Part shown: positions 36,144 through 44,333 of the stretch, one piece after another | Numbering within the stretch: the stretch's first letter is position 1 | How the letters are laid out: every line of letters begins with the position of its first letter | Origin: Desulfobulbus sp. | Lineage (GTDB): Bacteria; Desulfobacterota; Desulfobulbia; Desulfobulbales; Desulfobulbaceae | Reading direction: 5' to 3' | Length of the DNA stretch: 64,000 bases | NCBI RefSeq assembly: GCF_030824455.1 | Contig: NZ_JAVBXR010000118.1 | Coordinates: 18,809 to 82,808, forward strand | The notes under the pieces: model-generated | The model's input: only the letters and a program-made list of their open reading frames with translations | What the model was told of the DNA's origin: nothing | Databases searched by the model: none | Translations under genes and position numbers: made by a program

Positions 36144-36896
36144 TCAGCCGTGGACAGCGTAGCCGCCGTCGACCACCAGCGTCTGACCATGGACCATGGC
36201 AGCCAGGTCGCTGCACAAAAACAAAATGAGATCAGCCACATCGTCGGGCGTGGTCAGGCGTCCCAGGGGGGTGCGGGCCATGGCTGTAGCGATGATTTCC
36301 TCACGATTGGGAAATTTTTTCAGGGCGTCGGTGTCCACCACCCCGGCGCTGACCGTATTGACAGTGATGCCCAAAGGGCCGAGTTCCACCGCCAGATGCC
36401 GGACCAGCGACTCCAGCGCCCCTTTGGACGCGCCCACCACGGTATAATTCGACACTGCCCGAACCGCGCCAATCGATGAAACGGCGACGATGCGGCCGCC
36501 GCTGGACATCAGGGGCAGGGCCTGCTGGGTAATGAGCATCAAGGCCCGGGCGTTGATGTTAACCGCCCAATCCCAATGGCGGCTCTTCAGTTCGGTCACC
36601 GGCTTGAGCACGCCGGAAGCGGCGTTGGACACAATCACATCCAGTCGGGAATAGCGGCTGCGGATCTCGGCAAACATGGCGTCAAGGCTTGCCTCGTCGG
36701 CCAGATTGGCGCGAATTGCCACGCATCGCCCGCCCCTGGTCTCAATTTCCGTCACCACCTCGCTGGCGTTGGTTCGATGGCGGACGTAGTTGATAATCAC
36801 CTCAGCGCCCTGCGCCGCCAGTCGCTGGGACACGGCCTTGCCGATGCCGCGCGAACCGCCGGTGACCAGGGCCACCTTTCCTTGCAAATCAATCAT
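36144..36896 (-). CDS. fabL: Enoyl-ACP reductase, FabL type
   Basis: Short-chain dehydrogenase of 250 residues. TGGSRGIGKA is the cofactor loop. The active segment NYTVVGASK is a Tyr-x6-Lys pattern, which marks enoyl-ACP reductases rather than ordinary SDRs (Tyr-x3-Lys). The stretches SNAASGVLKPVTELKSRHWDW, and VDTDALKKFPNREEI near the C terminus, closely match what I remember of Bacillus FabL. FabL reduces enoyl-ACP with NADPH in fatty-acid elongation and is naturally less sensitive to triclosan. ATG 36896 has an AAAGGAG site; the longer frame to 36995 is rejected. It lies upstream of metK. Confidence 0.88.
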   Translation of the reverse strand: MIDLQGKVALVTGGSRGIGKAVSQRLAAQGAEVIINYVRHRTNASEVVTEIETRGGRCVAIRANLADEASLDAMFAEIRSRYSRLDVIVSNAASGVLKPVTELKSRHWDWAVNINARALMLITQQALPLMSSGGRIVAVSSIGAVRAVSNYTVVGASKGALESLVRHLAVELGPLGITVNTVSAGVVDTDALKKFPNREEIIATAMARTPLGRLTTPDDVADLILFLCSDLAAMVHGQTLVVDGGYAVHG

Positions 36897-36981
36897 GTAT
36901 GCTCCTTTGAGTTTTTGCCGCTCCATAAAATAAGCAGCCGTTGCACAATGTCCAGGAGGAGATGCCGCCAAGCCTCCCTGC

Positions 36982-37920
36982 TCACGCTCCAACAACGCGG
37001 AGCCAGGTCCGTTTTATGGAGTTTTTGACAAAACGAAAGGGGTTGAACCGCACCGGCCCAAGTTGTTCCGGAACGAGAAAATCAGCGACCGCAAGCTCTG
37101 CGGGCGTCGCCAGGGGAAACTGCAAGGCTTCAGCATCCACACCGGCTAAGCCTGCCCCGTGGGCCGCGCGCCACAGCGGACATAGCTGCGGATCAACGCA
37201 CAATATGCGCAGGAGGGCAGCGTCAACGGCCACCGGGTTGACGCCGGCGGCGAGAAGCCCCAGAGGATAAGGTTCGCCATGGATCGGCCCGTCAACATGC
37301 ATGGCAACCACCCCGTCCACCAGGGAACCGCCAGGCGGCAGGACTGCGAGCAGATCCACCAGCAACGCGGCAAACCGGCCATTGGCGCCGCCGTGGGCCA
37401 TATGCCACCACGGTTTGTGAAATCCGGAAAGGCAGCCGAAATAATTCTTCACCGCCAAGGTCAGGCGCATCTGCGAGTGGGCCTTGGCCCTGGGGAGATT
37501 GAGCAACACATCGCATTCCATGACCTCTGCAGCCAAAGCGGCCTTGACGCCGCACGGCAGCAGCGTCTCGGTTGTGCGCCCAAATTCAACCACCAGCACC
37601 CCAAGCCGCTCCAGCGCGGGCAAGGCGCCAATCGCTGCAAGCACAGACCGCGCCGAGCCAAAGGAGGGCGAATCGCCGACCGCCGGCCGAGCCCCTTGAT
37701 CGATCAACCATCGCGCCGCAGCAACAATGCATCGGCTGTCGGTGCAGGCGAGGCGGCCGTTTGTGGCGGTGATGAGATTGGGTTTGAGCAGCACCCGCGC
37801 GGTCCGCAAATTGCTCCCGGCCAGCATGGGGCCGAGCAATCGATCAACGGCGACATCCAAAGACGGCTGGTCATAGGTTGGTTGCGCCGTCAAGGCGACG
37901 CTGGTGCAGGTCAGTTGCAT
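36982..37920 (-). CDS. DUF362 protein without ferredoxin domain
   Basis: Protein of 312 residues. DUF362 marks are the ARVLLKPNLIT start, DSPSFGS, LNLPRAKAHSQMRLTLAVKNYFGC, and DGVVAMHVDGPIHG with a late NPVAVDAALLRIL. Many DUF362 proteins end in a 4Fe-4S ferredoxin domain; this one lacks the cysteine pattern and ends in a basic RFNPFRFVKNSIKRTW tail that may lie on a membrane. Function is unknown. The start at 37920 has no ribosome site and lies 6 bases after a terminator T-run, so expression may depend on readthrough. Confidence 0.85.
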   Translation of the reverse strand: MQLTCTSVALTAQPTYDQPSLDVAVDRLLGPMLAGSNLRTARVLLKPNLITATNGRLACTDSRCIVAAARWLIDQGARPAVGDSPSFGSARSVLAAIGALPALERLGVLVVEFGRTTETLLPCGVKAALAAEVMECDVLLNLPRAKAHSQMRLTLAVKNYFGCLSGFHKPWWHMAHGGANGRFAALLVDLLAVLPPGGSLVDGVVAMHVDGPIHGEPYPLGLLAAGVNPVAVDAALLRILCVDPQLCPLWRAAHGAGLAGVDAEALQFPLATPAELAVADFLVPEQLGPVRFNPFRFVKNSIKRTWLRVVGA

Positions 37921-37925
37921 GGTTC

Positions 37926-37962
37926 AAAAAAAACCGGCTTGGTTCACAGGGAACCAAGCCGG
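37926..37962 (-). terminator. Terminator abutting the DUF362 start codon
   Basis: Perfect 12-base stem CCGGCTTGGTTC with GAACCAAGCCGG, 5-base loop, then eight T on the minus strand. The DUF362 ATG follows 6 bases later. It could end a short RNA that starts near 37985. Confidence 0.88.
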
Positions 37963-37986
37963 AAAAGGAGAGAAGAGATGAAGATG
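37926..37986 (-). ncRNA. Candidate short RNA or attenuated leader upstream of DUF362
   Basis: An extended -10 promoter (TGCTATACT) ends at 37992 on the minus strand. A transcript from about 37985 would be roughly 60 bases: a C/U-rich stretch (ATCTTCATCTCTTCTCTCC) followed by the strong terminator. Unstructured C/U-rich ends before a terminator resemble anti-Shine-Dalgarno small RNAs. It could equally be a DUF362 leader. Confidence 0.35.
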
Positions 37987-38254
37987 TTTTGAGTATAGCA
38001 TCATCCGTGCCATCTCCTGCGGACGGGCGCCAGGAGATGTTTTTCAACCTTATTTCAAGCAATAGCGGCCTGACAGCTGACGCCAAGGCCGATTCGCCGC
38101 CACGACAACAGTAAAATATTTTTTACCCTTAACTACCGCCACAAAAACACTACAGAAAAACAACATTTAAAAACAGCACGTTGGCGCATATATATTTTTA
38201 TACGCTTCATGGCGCCCAGAGCCCTCAACTGGGTAATTCTTATACAAGCCGGGA
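37963..38254. other. Intergenic region downstream of serA
   Basis: About 290 bases. It holds the extended -10 promoter above, an inverted repeat ATCTCCTG/CAGGAGAT near 38010-38040, and an A/T-rich stretch near 38110-38200. No gene is supported. Confidence 0.5.
37992..38000 (-). promoter_or_regulatory. Extended -10 promoter
   Basis: TGCTATACT on the minus strand, close to the extended consensus TGnTATAAT. No good -35 is seen, as is usual for extended -10 promoters. Confidence 0.45.
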
Positions 38255-39451
38255 TTACCGGCCGCGAATCTCCAGGGGAATCACCCGCACACGGAGGACG
38301 CCTTCCTGTTGCGCGATCTTGCTCTGCACCTCTTCCGACACCGGGCCGGCGCAGTCGATGATGTTGTATCCCAAGGCGCCGTTGCTCTTGTTGGTGTAGT
38401 TGATGATGTTGATCTTCTCGCCGCCCAGCATGTTGCTGATCATGCCGATCATGCCGGGCTGATCCTTGTTGATCACGGTCAGGCGGGTGTGAACGTCAAC
38501 GGTGGGGATGGTCTCAATGTTGGGAAAATTGACGCTGTGAACGATGTTGCCGAATTCAAGATAATTTTTCAGCTCGCGCACCGCCATGGTGGCGCAGTTC
38601 TCTTCGGATTCGGCGGTTGAAGCGCCAAGATGCGGCGTCACCAGAATTTTTTCGTGGCCGAGAAATTTCACCGAAGGAAAATCCGAAATGTGCCCTTTGA
38701 GCTTACCGCTGACCAGGGCGGCCAACACCGCATCCTCGTCGATGATCGGACCGCGGGCGTAATTGATTAACACGGCGCCGTCCTTGACAAACTCAAGGAA
38801 ATCCTTCTCGGTCACGTAGCCCCTGGTGTTCTTGTTCAGCGGCATGTGCACCGAAATGAAATCAGCCTCGCTCAGAGCCTCCTTGCGAGAACGGGCCAGG
38901 GTGACTTCAGGCGCCAAGTGATGGATGTTGTCCATGGCCGGGAAAGGATCAAAGCCCAGCACCCGCATACCGTGGTGCAAGCCGGCATTGGCCACGCCGA
39001 CACCGATCTTGCCCAGGCCAAAGACCGCCAGGGTCTTGCCGGCCATCTCCTCGCCTTTGAATATTTTTTTGCGCGCCTCAACCTCGCGGTTAATGTCCTC
39101 GTCGTTCTTCCCGGTCAACCCCTGGCAGAACTCGATGCTCTTTTCCACATTGCGCAGCCAGATGCCAAGCGAAGTGTAGACCAGCTCGACCACGGCATTG
39201 GCGTTGGCGCCGGGTGTGTTGAACACGCAAATCCCCTTTTCCGAGGCCTCGTCCACCGGGATGTTGTTGACCCCGGCACCGGCGCGGGCTATGGCCAGCA
39301 GGTCGGGATAGGGCGCTAAATCGATTTTGGAGCTACGGACAACGATGCCTTCAGGATTGCTCTCCTCTGGGCTAACCTTGAACCGGTCGTTGAACAGAGT
39401 CAGTCCCTCTTGGGCAATGGCGTTGATCGTTTTAATTTTGAATTGCTTCAT
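38255..39451 (-). CDS. serA: D-3-phosphoglycerate dehydrogenase with ACT domain
   Basis: SerA starts serine synthesis by oxidising 3-phosphoglycerate with NAD. The 398-residue protein has the NAD loop VFGLGKIGVGVANAG, IARAGAGVNNIPV, SVHMPLNKNTRGYV, NYARGPIIDEDAVLAALV and a histidine in TPHLGASTAESEENCATM. A C-terminal ACT domain (LTVINKDQPGMIGMISNMLG) probably senses serine. This is the short form, as in gut clostridia and Bacteroides, rather than the 520-residue form. A good promoter lies about 200 bases upstream, with a hairpin in the leader. Confidence 0.92.
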   Translation of the reverse strand: MKQFKIKTINAIAQEGLTLFNDRFKVSPEESNPEGIVVRSSKIDLAPYPDLLAIARAGAGVNNIPVDEASEKGICVFNTPGANANAVVELVYTSLGIWLRNVEKSIEFCQGLTGKNDEDINREVEARKKIFKGEEMAGKTLAVFGLGKIGVGVANAGLHHGMRVLGFDPFPAMDNIHHLAPEVTLARSRKEALSEADFISVHMPLNKNTRGYVTEKDFLEFVKDGAVLINYARGPIIDEDAVLAALVSGKLKGHISDFPSVKFLGHEKILVTPHLGASTAESEENCATMAVRELKNYLEFGNIVHSVNFPNIETIPTVDVHTRLTVINKDQPGMIGMISNMLGGEKINIINYTNKSNGALGYNIIDCAGPVSEEVQSKIAQQEGVLRVRVIPLEIRGR

Positions 39452-39602
39452 GGCTGATCCTCGTTGATAAGGGCAAATTAAAGGGGGGAATAATCAAGAG
39501 CGAACAAATCATCCCGCAACTCGACGAAAGCGCCACGCATGATGCTTCAGACGCAAGACGCGCAGAGTGTGCGGAAAGCAACACAACAGCAGCACTCAAA
39601 AC

Positions 39603-39629
39603 AAAAAAACGGCGCGCACCACCCCGCCG
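39603..39629 (-). terminator. Hairpin and T-run in the serA leader
   Basis: On the minus strand CGGCG pairs with CGCCG over a 10-base loop and seven T follow. It lies between the serA promoter and start codon (about 150 bases before it), so it could attenuate serA. The stem is short. Confidence 0.5.
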
Positions 39630-39650
39630 CAATCCTAAAAAATGCGACAA

Positions 39651-39678
39651 AATAAAGCAAAGCCCCTTGTTTTGTCAA
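39651..39678 (-). promoter_or_regulatory. serA promoter
   Basis: On the minus strand TTGACA (39673-39678) and TTTATT (39651-39656) are 16 bases apart. The -35 is perfect and the -10 matches at four of six. Confidence 0.6.
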
Positions 39679-39964
39679 GGAAAAGAGGGAAAGCATGAAG
39701 ATGAACGCAAATCAACACTACATGATTGATTAGAGCGGGAGCAGCCCTCCTTTACGACAATAAACAGCCCCTGTTGCAAAAGCGGTGGAGTTATGACACA
39801 CCGTTTGCACAGGGCTCCTTAAATCGCAAAGGCGGCATGGTTAAAAGGAGGTGTTGGGTTGCCCTCACCAGTTGAGGGCCAAGCGACAAAACGCCATCAA
39901 CAGCAAGATGCTCTTGACGGAGCCTTTTTGCACAATTTCCTGACCGAACACTGTTGATTGAATG
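39679..39964. other. Intergenic region with a large inverted repeat
   Basis: About 290 bases between serA and the TPR gene. It contains an imperfect 18-22 base inverted repeat (39766-39816), a smaller palindrome at 39861-39879 (GCCCTCA/TGAGGGC), and a transposase-like fragment on the minus strand. No intact gene. Confidence 0.5.
39766..39816. repeat. Imperfect inverted repeat
   Basis: AGCCCCTGTTGCAAAAGCGGTG (39766-39787, given in part) pairs, with a few bulges, to CACCGTTTGCACAGGGCT (39799-39816) over an 11-base loop. No T-run follows. It may be a decayed mobile-element end. Confidence 0.55.
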
Positions 39965-39969
39965 TCAGT
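39865..39969 (-). pseudogene. Possible transposase C-terminal fragment
   Basis: An open frame of 34 codons on the minus strand ends SVKSILLLMAFCRLALNW followed by TGA. The hydrophobic helix plus Arg-Leu-Ala-Leu-Asn-Trp ending looks like the tail of a transposase or similar enzyme, with no start codon or remaining body. Its 5' end overlaps the TPR stop codon. Evidence is only protein-like composition and the nearby inverted repeat. Confidence 0.25.
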
Positions 39970-41869
39970 CTATTGAATGGAGGAGACTATTGGCCTCTGC
40001 AGCCCATGACGCAGAGGGCTCACTAACAGAAGACTGAAGCAATTGTTTTGCCTTCTCCTTCTCCCCTTTTTGCAAATAAACTTTGCCTAAATGAAACTGA
40101 ATAATGGGAACCTTCGGAGAAATCTTATACGCCTTTTCCAAGGTTGCAAGGGATGCCTCATAATCAGCCACTTGAAACAAAATCCATCCCAGAGTATCGA
40201 GATACCGGCTGTTGTCCGGCTCGAGTTCAACCGCCTGCTTGGCAAACGACAGCGCCTTATCCTTTTCACCGGATTGAGCTGTTAAATCAGCCAGATTATT
40301 CAAACTGGAAGCATGGGCCGGAGGCGTTGCCAAAATCTCCAGATATCCTTTTTTTGCCTCTTCGATTTTACCGGAACTCTGATACAGAGAGGCGAGGAAA
40401 AAAGCGCTCTCTTTATTTTCAGGCTGCAGGCGATGCAGCTCTTCTGCCATAGCCAGAGATTCGCTTTTCTTGCCGCCCTGAAAATATGCCAGGGCCAGCG
40501 CCTTGAGAATGGCAGGATTTTGGGGAGTGATCGTCTTTGCCTTTTGCAACGAACCAATAGCCTTGACATAATCCCGCGTTAACCCGTAGTGGAGCCCGAG
40601 ACGGTACCATACAGAGGCATCCTTCGGATGACGCTCGCTCAGAGATCGAAAAAGTTTTTCTGCGTCGGTAAACTGACGATTGAATTGGTAGGCCTCTCCC
40701 ATGACAAACTGATCTTCAAGCACGCTGTCCTCGCTGGCAATAATCTGGCGAAGCGTTTCAATAGCCTCGTTGTACTTGGCCTGCCGCATCTGCAAGGCCG
40801 CAATCTGACGCAAAGCGGGAGTTTTCGGGTACCCCGCCTCGATAGCCTTGTGGTAGCCCTGAAGAGCCGCCTGAAAATCAGCTGCACGACTGTAGGTTTC
40901 AGCCAGTTGAAATAAAACAAGAGCATCCTTAGGGTTGGATGCATTAGCATCCAACAAGACCTGCTTGGATTCGTCGATTTTCCCTACCGCACGGTATGCA
41001 ACCGCCAAAGGAACAGCGCTTTTTTCCTTGTCAATGGCTGCCGCGTACTGATAGTGCCGGATAGCCTTCTCGGCCTGATCGGAATACAGATACGCGGTGC
41101 CAAGCAGGATATGGCCAGTCGCATTTTTCGTCTCAGGTTTGATCACGGCTGCAAGCAGGGGTATGGTTTTGGCAAACTGCCGTTGCTTATTGTACAGTCC
41201 AGCGAGATTGACCTTGACGCCAATGTAATCCGGCAAGGTTCCGAGGAGCCCCTGTTCATAAAACGCTATGGCCTTGTCGACCTCTCCAGCCTCTTCACAG
41301 AGCATGCCCAACCGCTGATTTGCAAAACGATCATGAGGGTTGACGGCAACAGCCTTGAGCAAGATTTGTTTTGCCTTGTCTTTTTGCCCTTGAGCCATAT
41401 AGATGCCGCCCAGCTTGGTCAGCGCGGAGCTGCTTTTAGGATCGAGTTCAACTGCCTTCTGCAACGCGGTTACAGCTTGGTCCTGCTTGTCCGCCAGGAG
41501 CAATACAAGGCCGAGAATTTCATGTGCCGGCCCGTATCCTGGATGAGACCGGATGAATTCTTCAAGCTGCTGCTGCGCCTCTTTATAGGTTCCCTGTTGC
41601 ACAAGCGACAGAATTTTCTCCAGCTTTTGGGTTGCAGCGGTCGGTTCTTGTTTTTTCAGTATCTCGTAAAACATATTCTCCTTTTGCTCTTGCCAGGTTT
41701 CTGCCGCAGACGGCAGAGGCGGGGCGCCACTAAAATCGGCGACTGGGGTTTCACCTGATTCTGCAAGCTGGCTTGCTGAGGCATTGGCAACCGCTATGCA
41801 TAAACAGAACGCACAGACAAAGGCAAAAGCGCCTTGCCGCATCAAGGGGCAAACATTCAGAAAAATCAT
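39965..41869 (-). CDS. TPR-repeat protein, probably exported
   Basis: Protein of 634 residues. An N-terminal hydrophobic stretch (AFAFVCAFCLCIAVANASA) looks like a signal peptide, then at least twelve 34-residue tetratricopeptide units run from about 90 to the end (for example GPAHEILGLVLLLADKQDQAVTALQKAVELDP). TPR units bind proteins. ATG 41869 is chosen because it precedes the signal; an ATG nine codons later also works. It lies downstream of the PEP-CTERM gene on the same strand with a terminator between. TPR proteins of similar shape occur in exopolysaccharide/PEP-CTERM gene groups, so a surface role is plausible. Confidence 0.85.
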   Translation of the reverse strand: MIFLNVCPLMRQGAFAFVCAFCLCIAVANASASQLAESGETPVADFSGAPPLPSAAETWQEQKENMFYEILKKQEPTAATQKLEKILSLVQQGTYKEAQQQLEEFIRSHPGYGPAHEILGLVLLLADKQDQAVTALQKAVELDPKSSSALTKLGGIYMAQGQKDKAKQILLKAVAVNPHDRFANQRLGMLCEEAGEVDKAIAFYEQGLLGTLPDYIGVKVNLAGLYNKQRQFAKTIPLLAAVIKPETKNATGHILLGTAYLYSDQAEKAIRHYQYAAAIDKEKSAVPLAVAYRAVGKIDESKQVLLDANASNPKDALVLFQLAETYSRAADFQAALQGYHKAIEAGYPKTPALRQIAALQMRQAKYNEAIETLRQIIASEDSVLEDQFVMGEAYQFNRQFTDAEKLFRSLSERHPKDASVWYRLGLHYGLTRDYVKAIGSLQKAKTITPQNPAILKALALAYFQGGKKSESLAMAEELHRLQPENKESAFFLASLYQSSGKIEEAKKGYLEILATPPAHASSLNNLADLTAQSGEKDKALSFAKQAVELEPDNSRYLDTLGWILFQVADYEASLATLEKAYKISPKVPIIQFHLGKVYLQKGEKEKAKQLLQSSVSEPSASWAAEANSLLHSID

Positions 41870-41905
41870 GGCATGTCGTCCGGCAAGAGTTGACTGAAAA
41901 TACCT

Positions 41906-41944
41906 AAAAAAAAAGCAGATGAGGAAAAACCCCACCTGCTTTTC
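41906..41944 (-). terminator. Terminator after the PEP-CTERM gene
   Basis: On the minus strand AGCAGGTGGGG pairs with CCTCATCTGCT (two G-U pairs), loop of about five T, followed by about eight T. Confidence 0.8.
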
Positions 41945-41968
41945 ATTAACCTGAATTGTGGCTGAATG

Positions 41969-43024
41969 CTACTTCCGCGTAGCCTTTCTTCTGCCCATTC
42001 CAGCAAGTCCAACCAGACCGGTGCCAAACAGCAGCATGGTTGCAGGCTCAGGAACCGCGCCGGCGCCGACTGTAATTCTATCCGCTTCTGTGGCAACCCG
42101 ACCGCGGTCTACTGTGGCATAGATATTAAAATCATAAACCCCAGCTGTTTCCCCGGTGATCTCGACATTGAAGGTGAAGGTTCTGTCTTCGTCGCGAGTC
42201 CAAGTGCCTGTCTGGGCACCGTCATAGGAAGCGATTAAACCGGCCGGAACCTCCGAGAGGTCAAGTCCAACAGAGGTATAGGTGTGAATAACGGTCTCAA
42301 TGGCGTCTTGGATGGTGTCCACGATGGATGCCACATCGATTCCAGCGTAGTGATCACCGCCAGTTGCAGCGGCTATCCTGTCGGCTTGAGCCCCTAAAGA
42401 TCCATTTACACTGACAGCTTCAACGGTGATATTTTTATCCACCAGAGCGGCAGTTGCAGTGGCTTCCGTTGAAGGACCACTCGGATCGTGACCATAGACA
42501 TCGCCAAACCATACCAAAATTCGAGTAGAACCAGCTCGCCAGCTTGCTGTTTCGGCAGCTTGCTCCAAGGCATACAGCTGCGATTCAGGACCATCGCCTC
42601 CATACCCTAAAGGACTGTCCCATTTGGTAATGCCTGCCTGAACAGCTGTAACGTCGCTGGTGAAATCTTGATGAAGTGTATAAGGTTTATCACTCGGATA
42701 GCCGTAACTGCTTCCCCAATCCTCATACTCGCCAACGGCATATTGCACATCGCCCAATCCAGCCGTACCAGCCAAAATACTCGCAGCACCTGTTTGTACA
42801 GTATTAATGGTCCCACCCATGCTGCCCGTGGTGTCTGCCAGAAAGAAAACGTCGACAGGCGCATAGCTTCCAGCCTCTTTAGACACAGTCACTGTTTTTG
42901 TGATAGTCGTGGTCCCACCCACAGCAATGGTATCACTGAAAGATGTAGGCGACACACTGTCAGCCATTGCATAGGCTGGCAACAAGAACATACTCACGGC
43001 CAAACCCAACATTACCTTTTTCAT
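41969..43024 (-). CDS. von Willebrand A-type protein with PEP-CTERM anchor
   Basis: Secreted protein of 351 residues. Signal peptide KKVMLGLAVSMFLLPAYAMA, then a VWA domain (VDVFFLADTTGSMGGTINTVQ is the metal-binding MIDAS start). The C terminus is GAVPEPATMLLFGTGLVGLAGMGRRKATRK in substance: a VPEP motif, membrane helix and basic tail, the sorting signal cut by an exosortase. No exosortase gene is in the window. VWA domains bind proteins or surfaces, so it may act in adhesion or biofilm. ATG 43024 has an AAGGAGG-like site. The lower GC of this gene and its intergenic flanks stands out from neighbours. Confidence 0.9.
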   Translation of the reverse strand: MKKVMLGLAVSMFLLPAYAMADSVSPTSFSDTIAVGGTTTITKTVTVSKEAGSYAPVDVFFLADTTGSMGGTINTVQTGAASILAGTAGLGDVQYAVGEYEDWGSSYGYPSDKPYTLHQDFTSDVTAVQAGITKWDSPLGYGGDGPESQLYALEQAAETASWRAGSTRILVWFGDVYGHDPSGPSTEATATAALVDKNITVEAVSVNGSLGAQADRIAAATGGDHYAGIDVASIVDTIQDAIETVIHTYTSVGLDLSEVPAGLIASYDGAQTGTWTRDEDRTFTFNVEITGETAGVYDFNIYATVDRGRVATEADRITVGAGAVPEPATMLLFGTGLVGLAGMGRRKATRK

Positions 43025-43514
43025 ACCCCCTCCTTGCTAACAAAAGTTAACTGTAAAAAAGTATTCTTTACACTTTTTCACCCTTGACAACACGAATTGC
43101 AATTGTCGGGCCAGAAGCAAAAAAACAAGGGAATAGCCAACCCTCCTGAATTATAAAATAAATGCGCTAATGGATAAACGGCTCTAGAGTTGCCCTGAAT
43201 TTGGCAAACTGAGGCGTTCCGGAAAAACGGGCATCACGCCTGTATTCCGGAAAAAACTCGACAAAGAAATTCTTCAGATAACACGCTTGAACCATAGACA
43301 TTTCCCGCCATAAATTGAACGCCGCCACAGTCATTTTTCCACTTTTCAGGAAAAATATCGACACCTGCGTAAAAAATTCCCGTAATTAATCCGAAAATCG
43401 GGGGACCGACGACGAACTTAAAATGGATGCAACAGGCGCGAAAAAACGACGCGAAAAAGAAAAAAAATCAATATCGTCAAGATAGACAGATGGATGGTCG
43501 ATCAAAACGGCAGG
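43025..43514. other. Low-GC intergenic region upstream of the PEP-CTERM gene
   Basis: About 490 bases, A/T-rich compared with neighbours. It holds the PEP-CTERM promoter region (a TTGTCA and AAGAAT-like box 30-60 bases from the start), a short orphan open frame at 43167-43364 and a purine-rich run near 43440-43470. Confidence 0.45.
43167..43364 (-). pseudogene. Possible coding remnant
   Basis: A 65-codon frame starting GTG has a protein-like C-terminal half (ACYLKNFFVEFFPEYRRDARF, TPQFAKFRATLEPFIH), which resembles the end of TPR-carrying cyclase or regulator proteins. There is no good ribosome site and the rest of any parent gene is missing. I treat it as a fragment. Confidence 0.25.
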
Positions 43515-44333
43515 TTAAGAATTGTAAACTGCTTGGTTACCCGAAAGAGCGATGGCCAGTGCTATTGCATCTCGGGTAGACCGAACTGCATGCACCCGAA
43601 GAAAATCCACGTCTTGCTGGCTACAGAATGCAGAAATCAGCGCCGTAGGGCAATCACGCTCATCGATGGAAACATCAAGCAGTTGCCCTAAAAATGATTT
43701 GCGAGAGTGGCCAATAAGCACTGGACGGCCGTGTATTTTAAAGGCCTGAATATTGCGCAGAATGCTCAAATTATGCTCAAGAGTTTTGCCAAACCCGACG
43801 CCAGGGTCGACAATGATCCTAGCGCGATCAACGCCTTGGCTTTCCATCCAAACGATCCGCTCCCAAAAAAAATCGTTGATTTCAGCCACCACGTCCTCGT
43901 ACTGCGGGTTCACCTGCATGTGGCCGGGCACGCCCTGCATGTGCATGATGATGACCGGGCCGTCGAAGGATCGCGCCACGTCGATCATTGCCGGATCAAA
44001 GCGCAGAGCGGAGATGTCGTTGATCATGGTCGCCCCGGCGGCCAGGGCTTCGCGCGCCACCACCGCCTTGGTGGTGTCAATGGAGATGGGGAGATCGCTG
44101 CATGCGCGGATTTTCCGGATGGCCGGAATGACTCGGGCGAGTTCGTCCTCTGCGCTCACCGGTTCGGCAAAGGGTCGGGTGGATTCGCCGCCCACGTCAA
44201 TGATGTCTGCCCCTTCGCTGATGAGTTGCTCAATTCGGGCTTCAAGAGCGGCCTCGGTGTTCCAGCGTCCGCCGTCGGAAAAAGAATCCGGGGTGACGTT
44301 GAGAATACCCATGATCTGTACCTTGTTTTTCAT
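43515..44333 (-). CDS. folP: Dihydropteroate synthase
   Basis: FolP joins p-aminobenzoate to the pterin pyrophosphate in folate synthesis; it is the target of sulfonamides. The 272-residue TIM barrel shows MGILNVTPDSFSDGG, IIDVGGESTRPFA, ISIDTTKAVVAREAL, MINDISAL, IIVDPGVGFGKTLEHN, and LIGHSRKSFLG. ATG 44333 has an AAGGAAAG site. Its position downstream of ftsH matches the ftsH-folP order common in bacteria, though a terminator separates the two here. Confidence 0.96.
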   Translation of the reverse strand: MKNKVQIMGILNVTPDSFSDGGRWNTEAALEARIEQLISEGADIIDVGGESTRPFAEPVSAEDELARVIPAIRKIRACSDLPISIDTTKAVVAREALAAGATMINDISALRFDPAMIDVARSFDGPVIIMHMQGVPGHMQVNPQYEDVVAEINDFFWERIVWMESQGVDRARIIVDPGVGFGKTLEHNLSILRNIQAFKIHGRPVLIGHSRKSFLGQLLDVSIDERDCPTALISAFCSQQDVDFLRVHAVRSTRDAIALAIALSGNQAVYNS

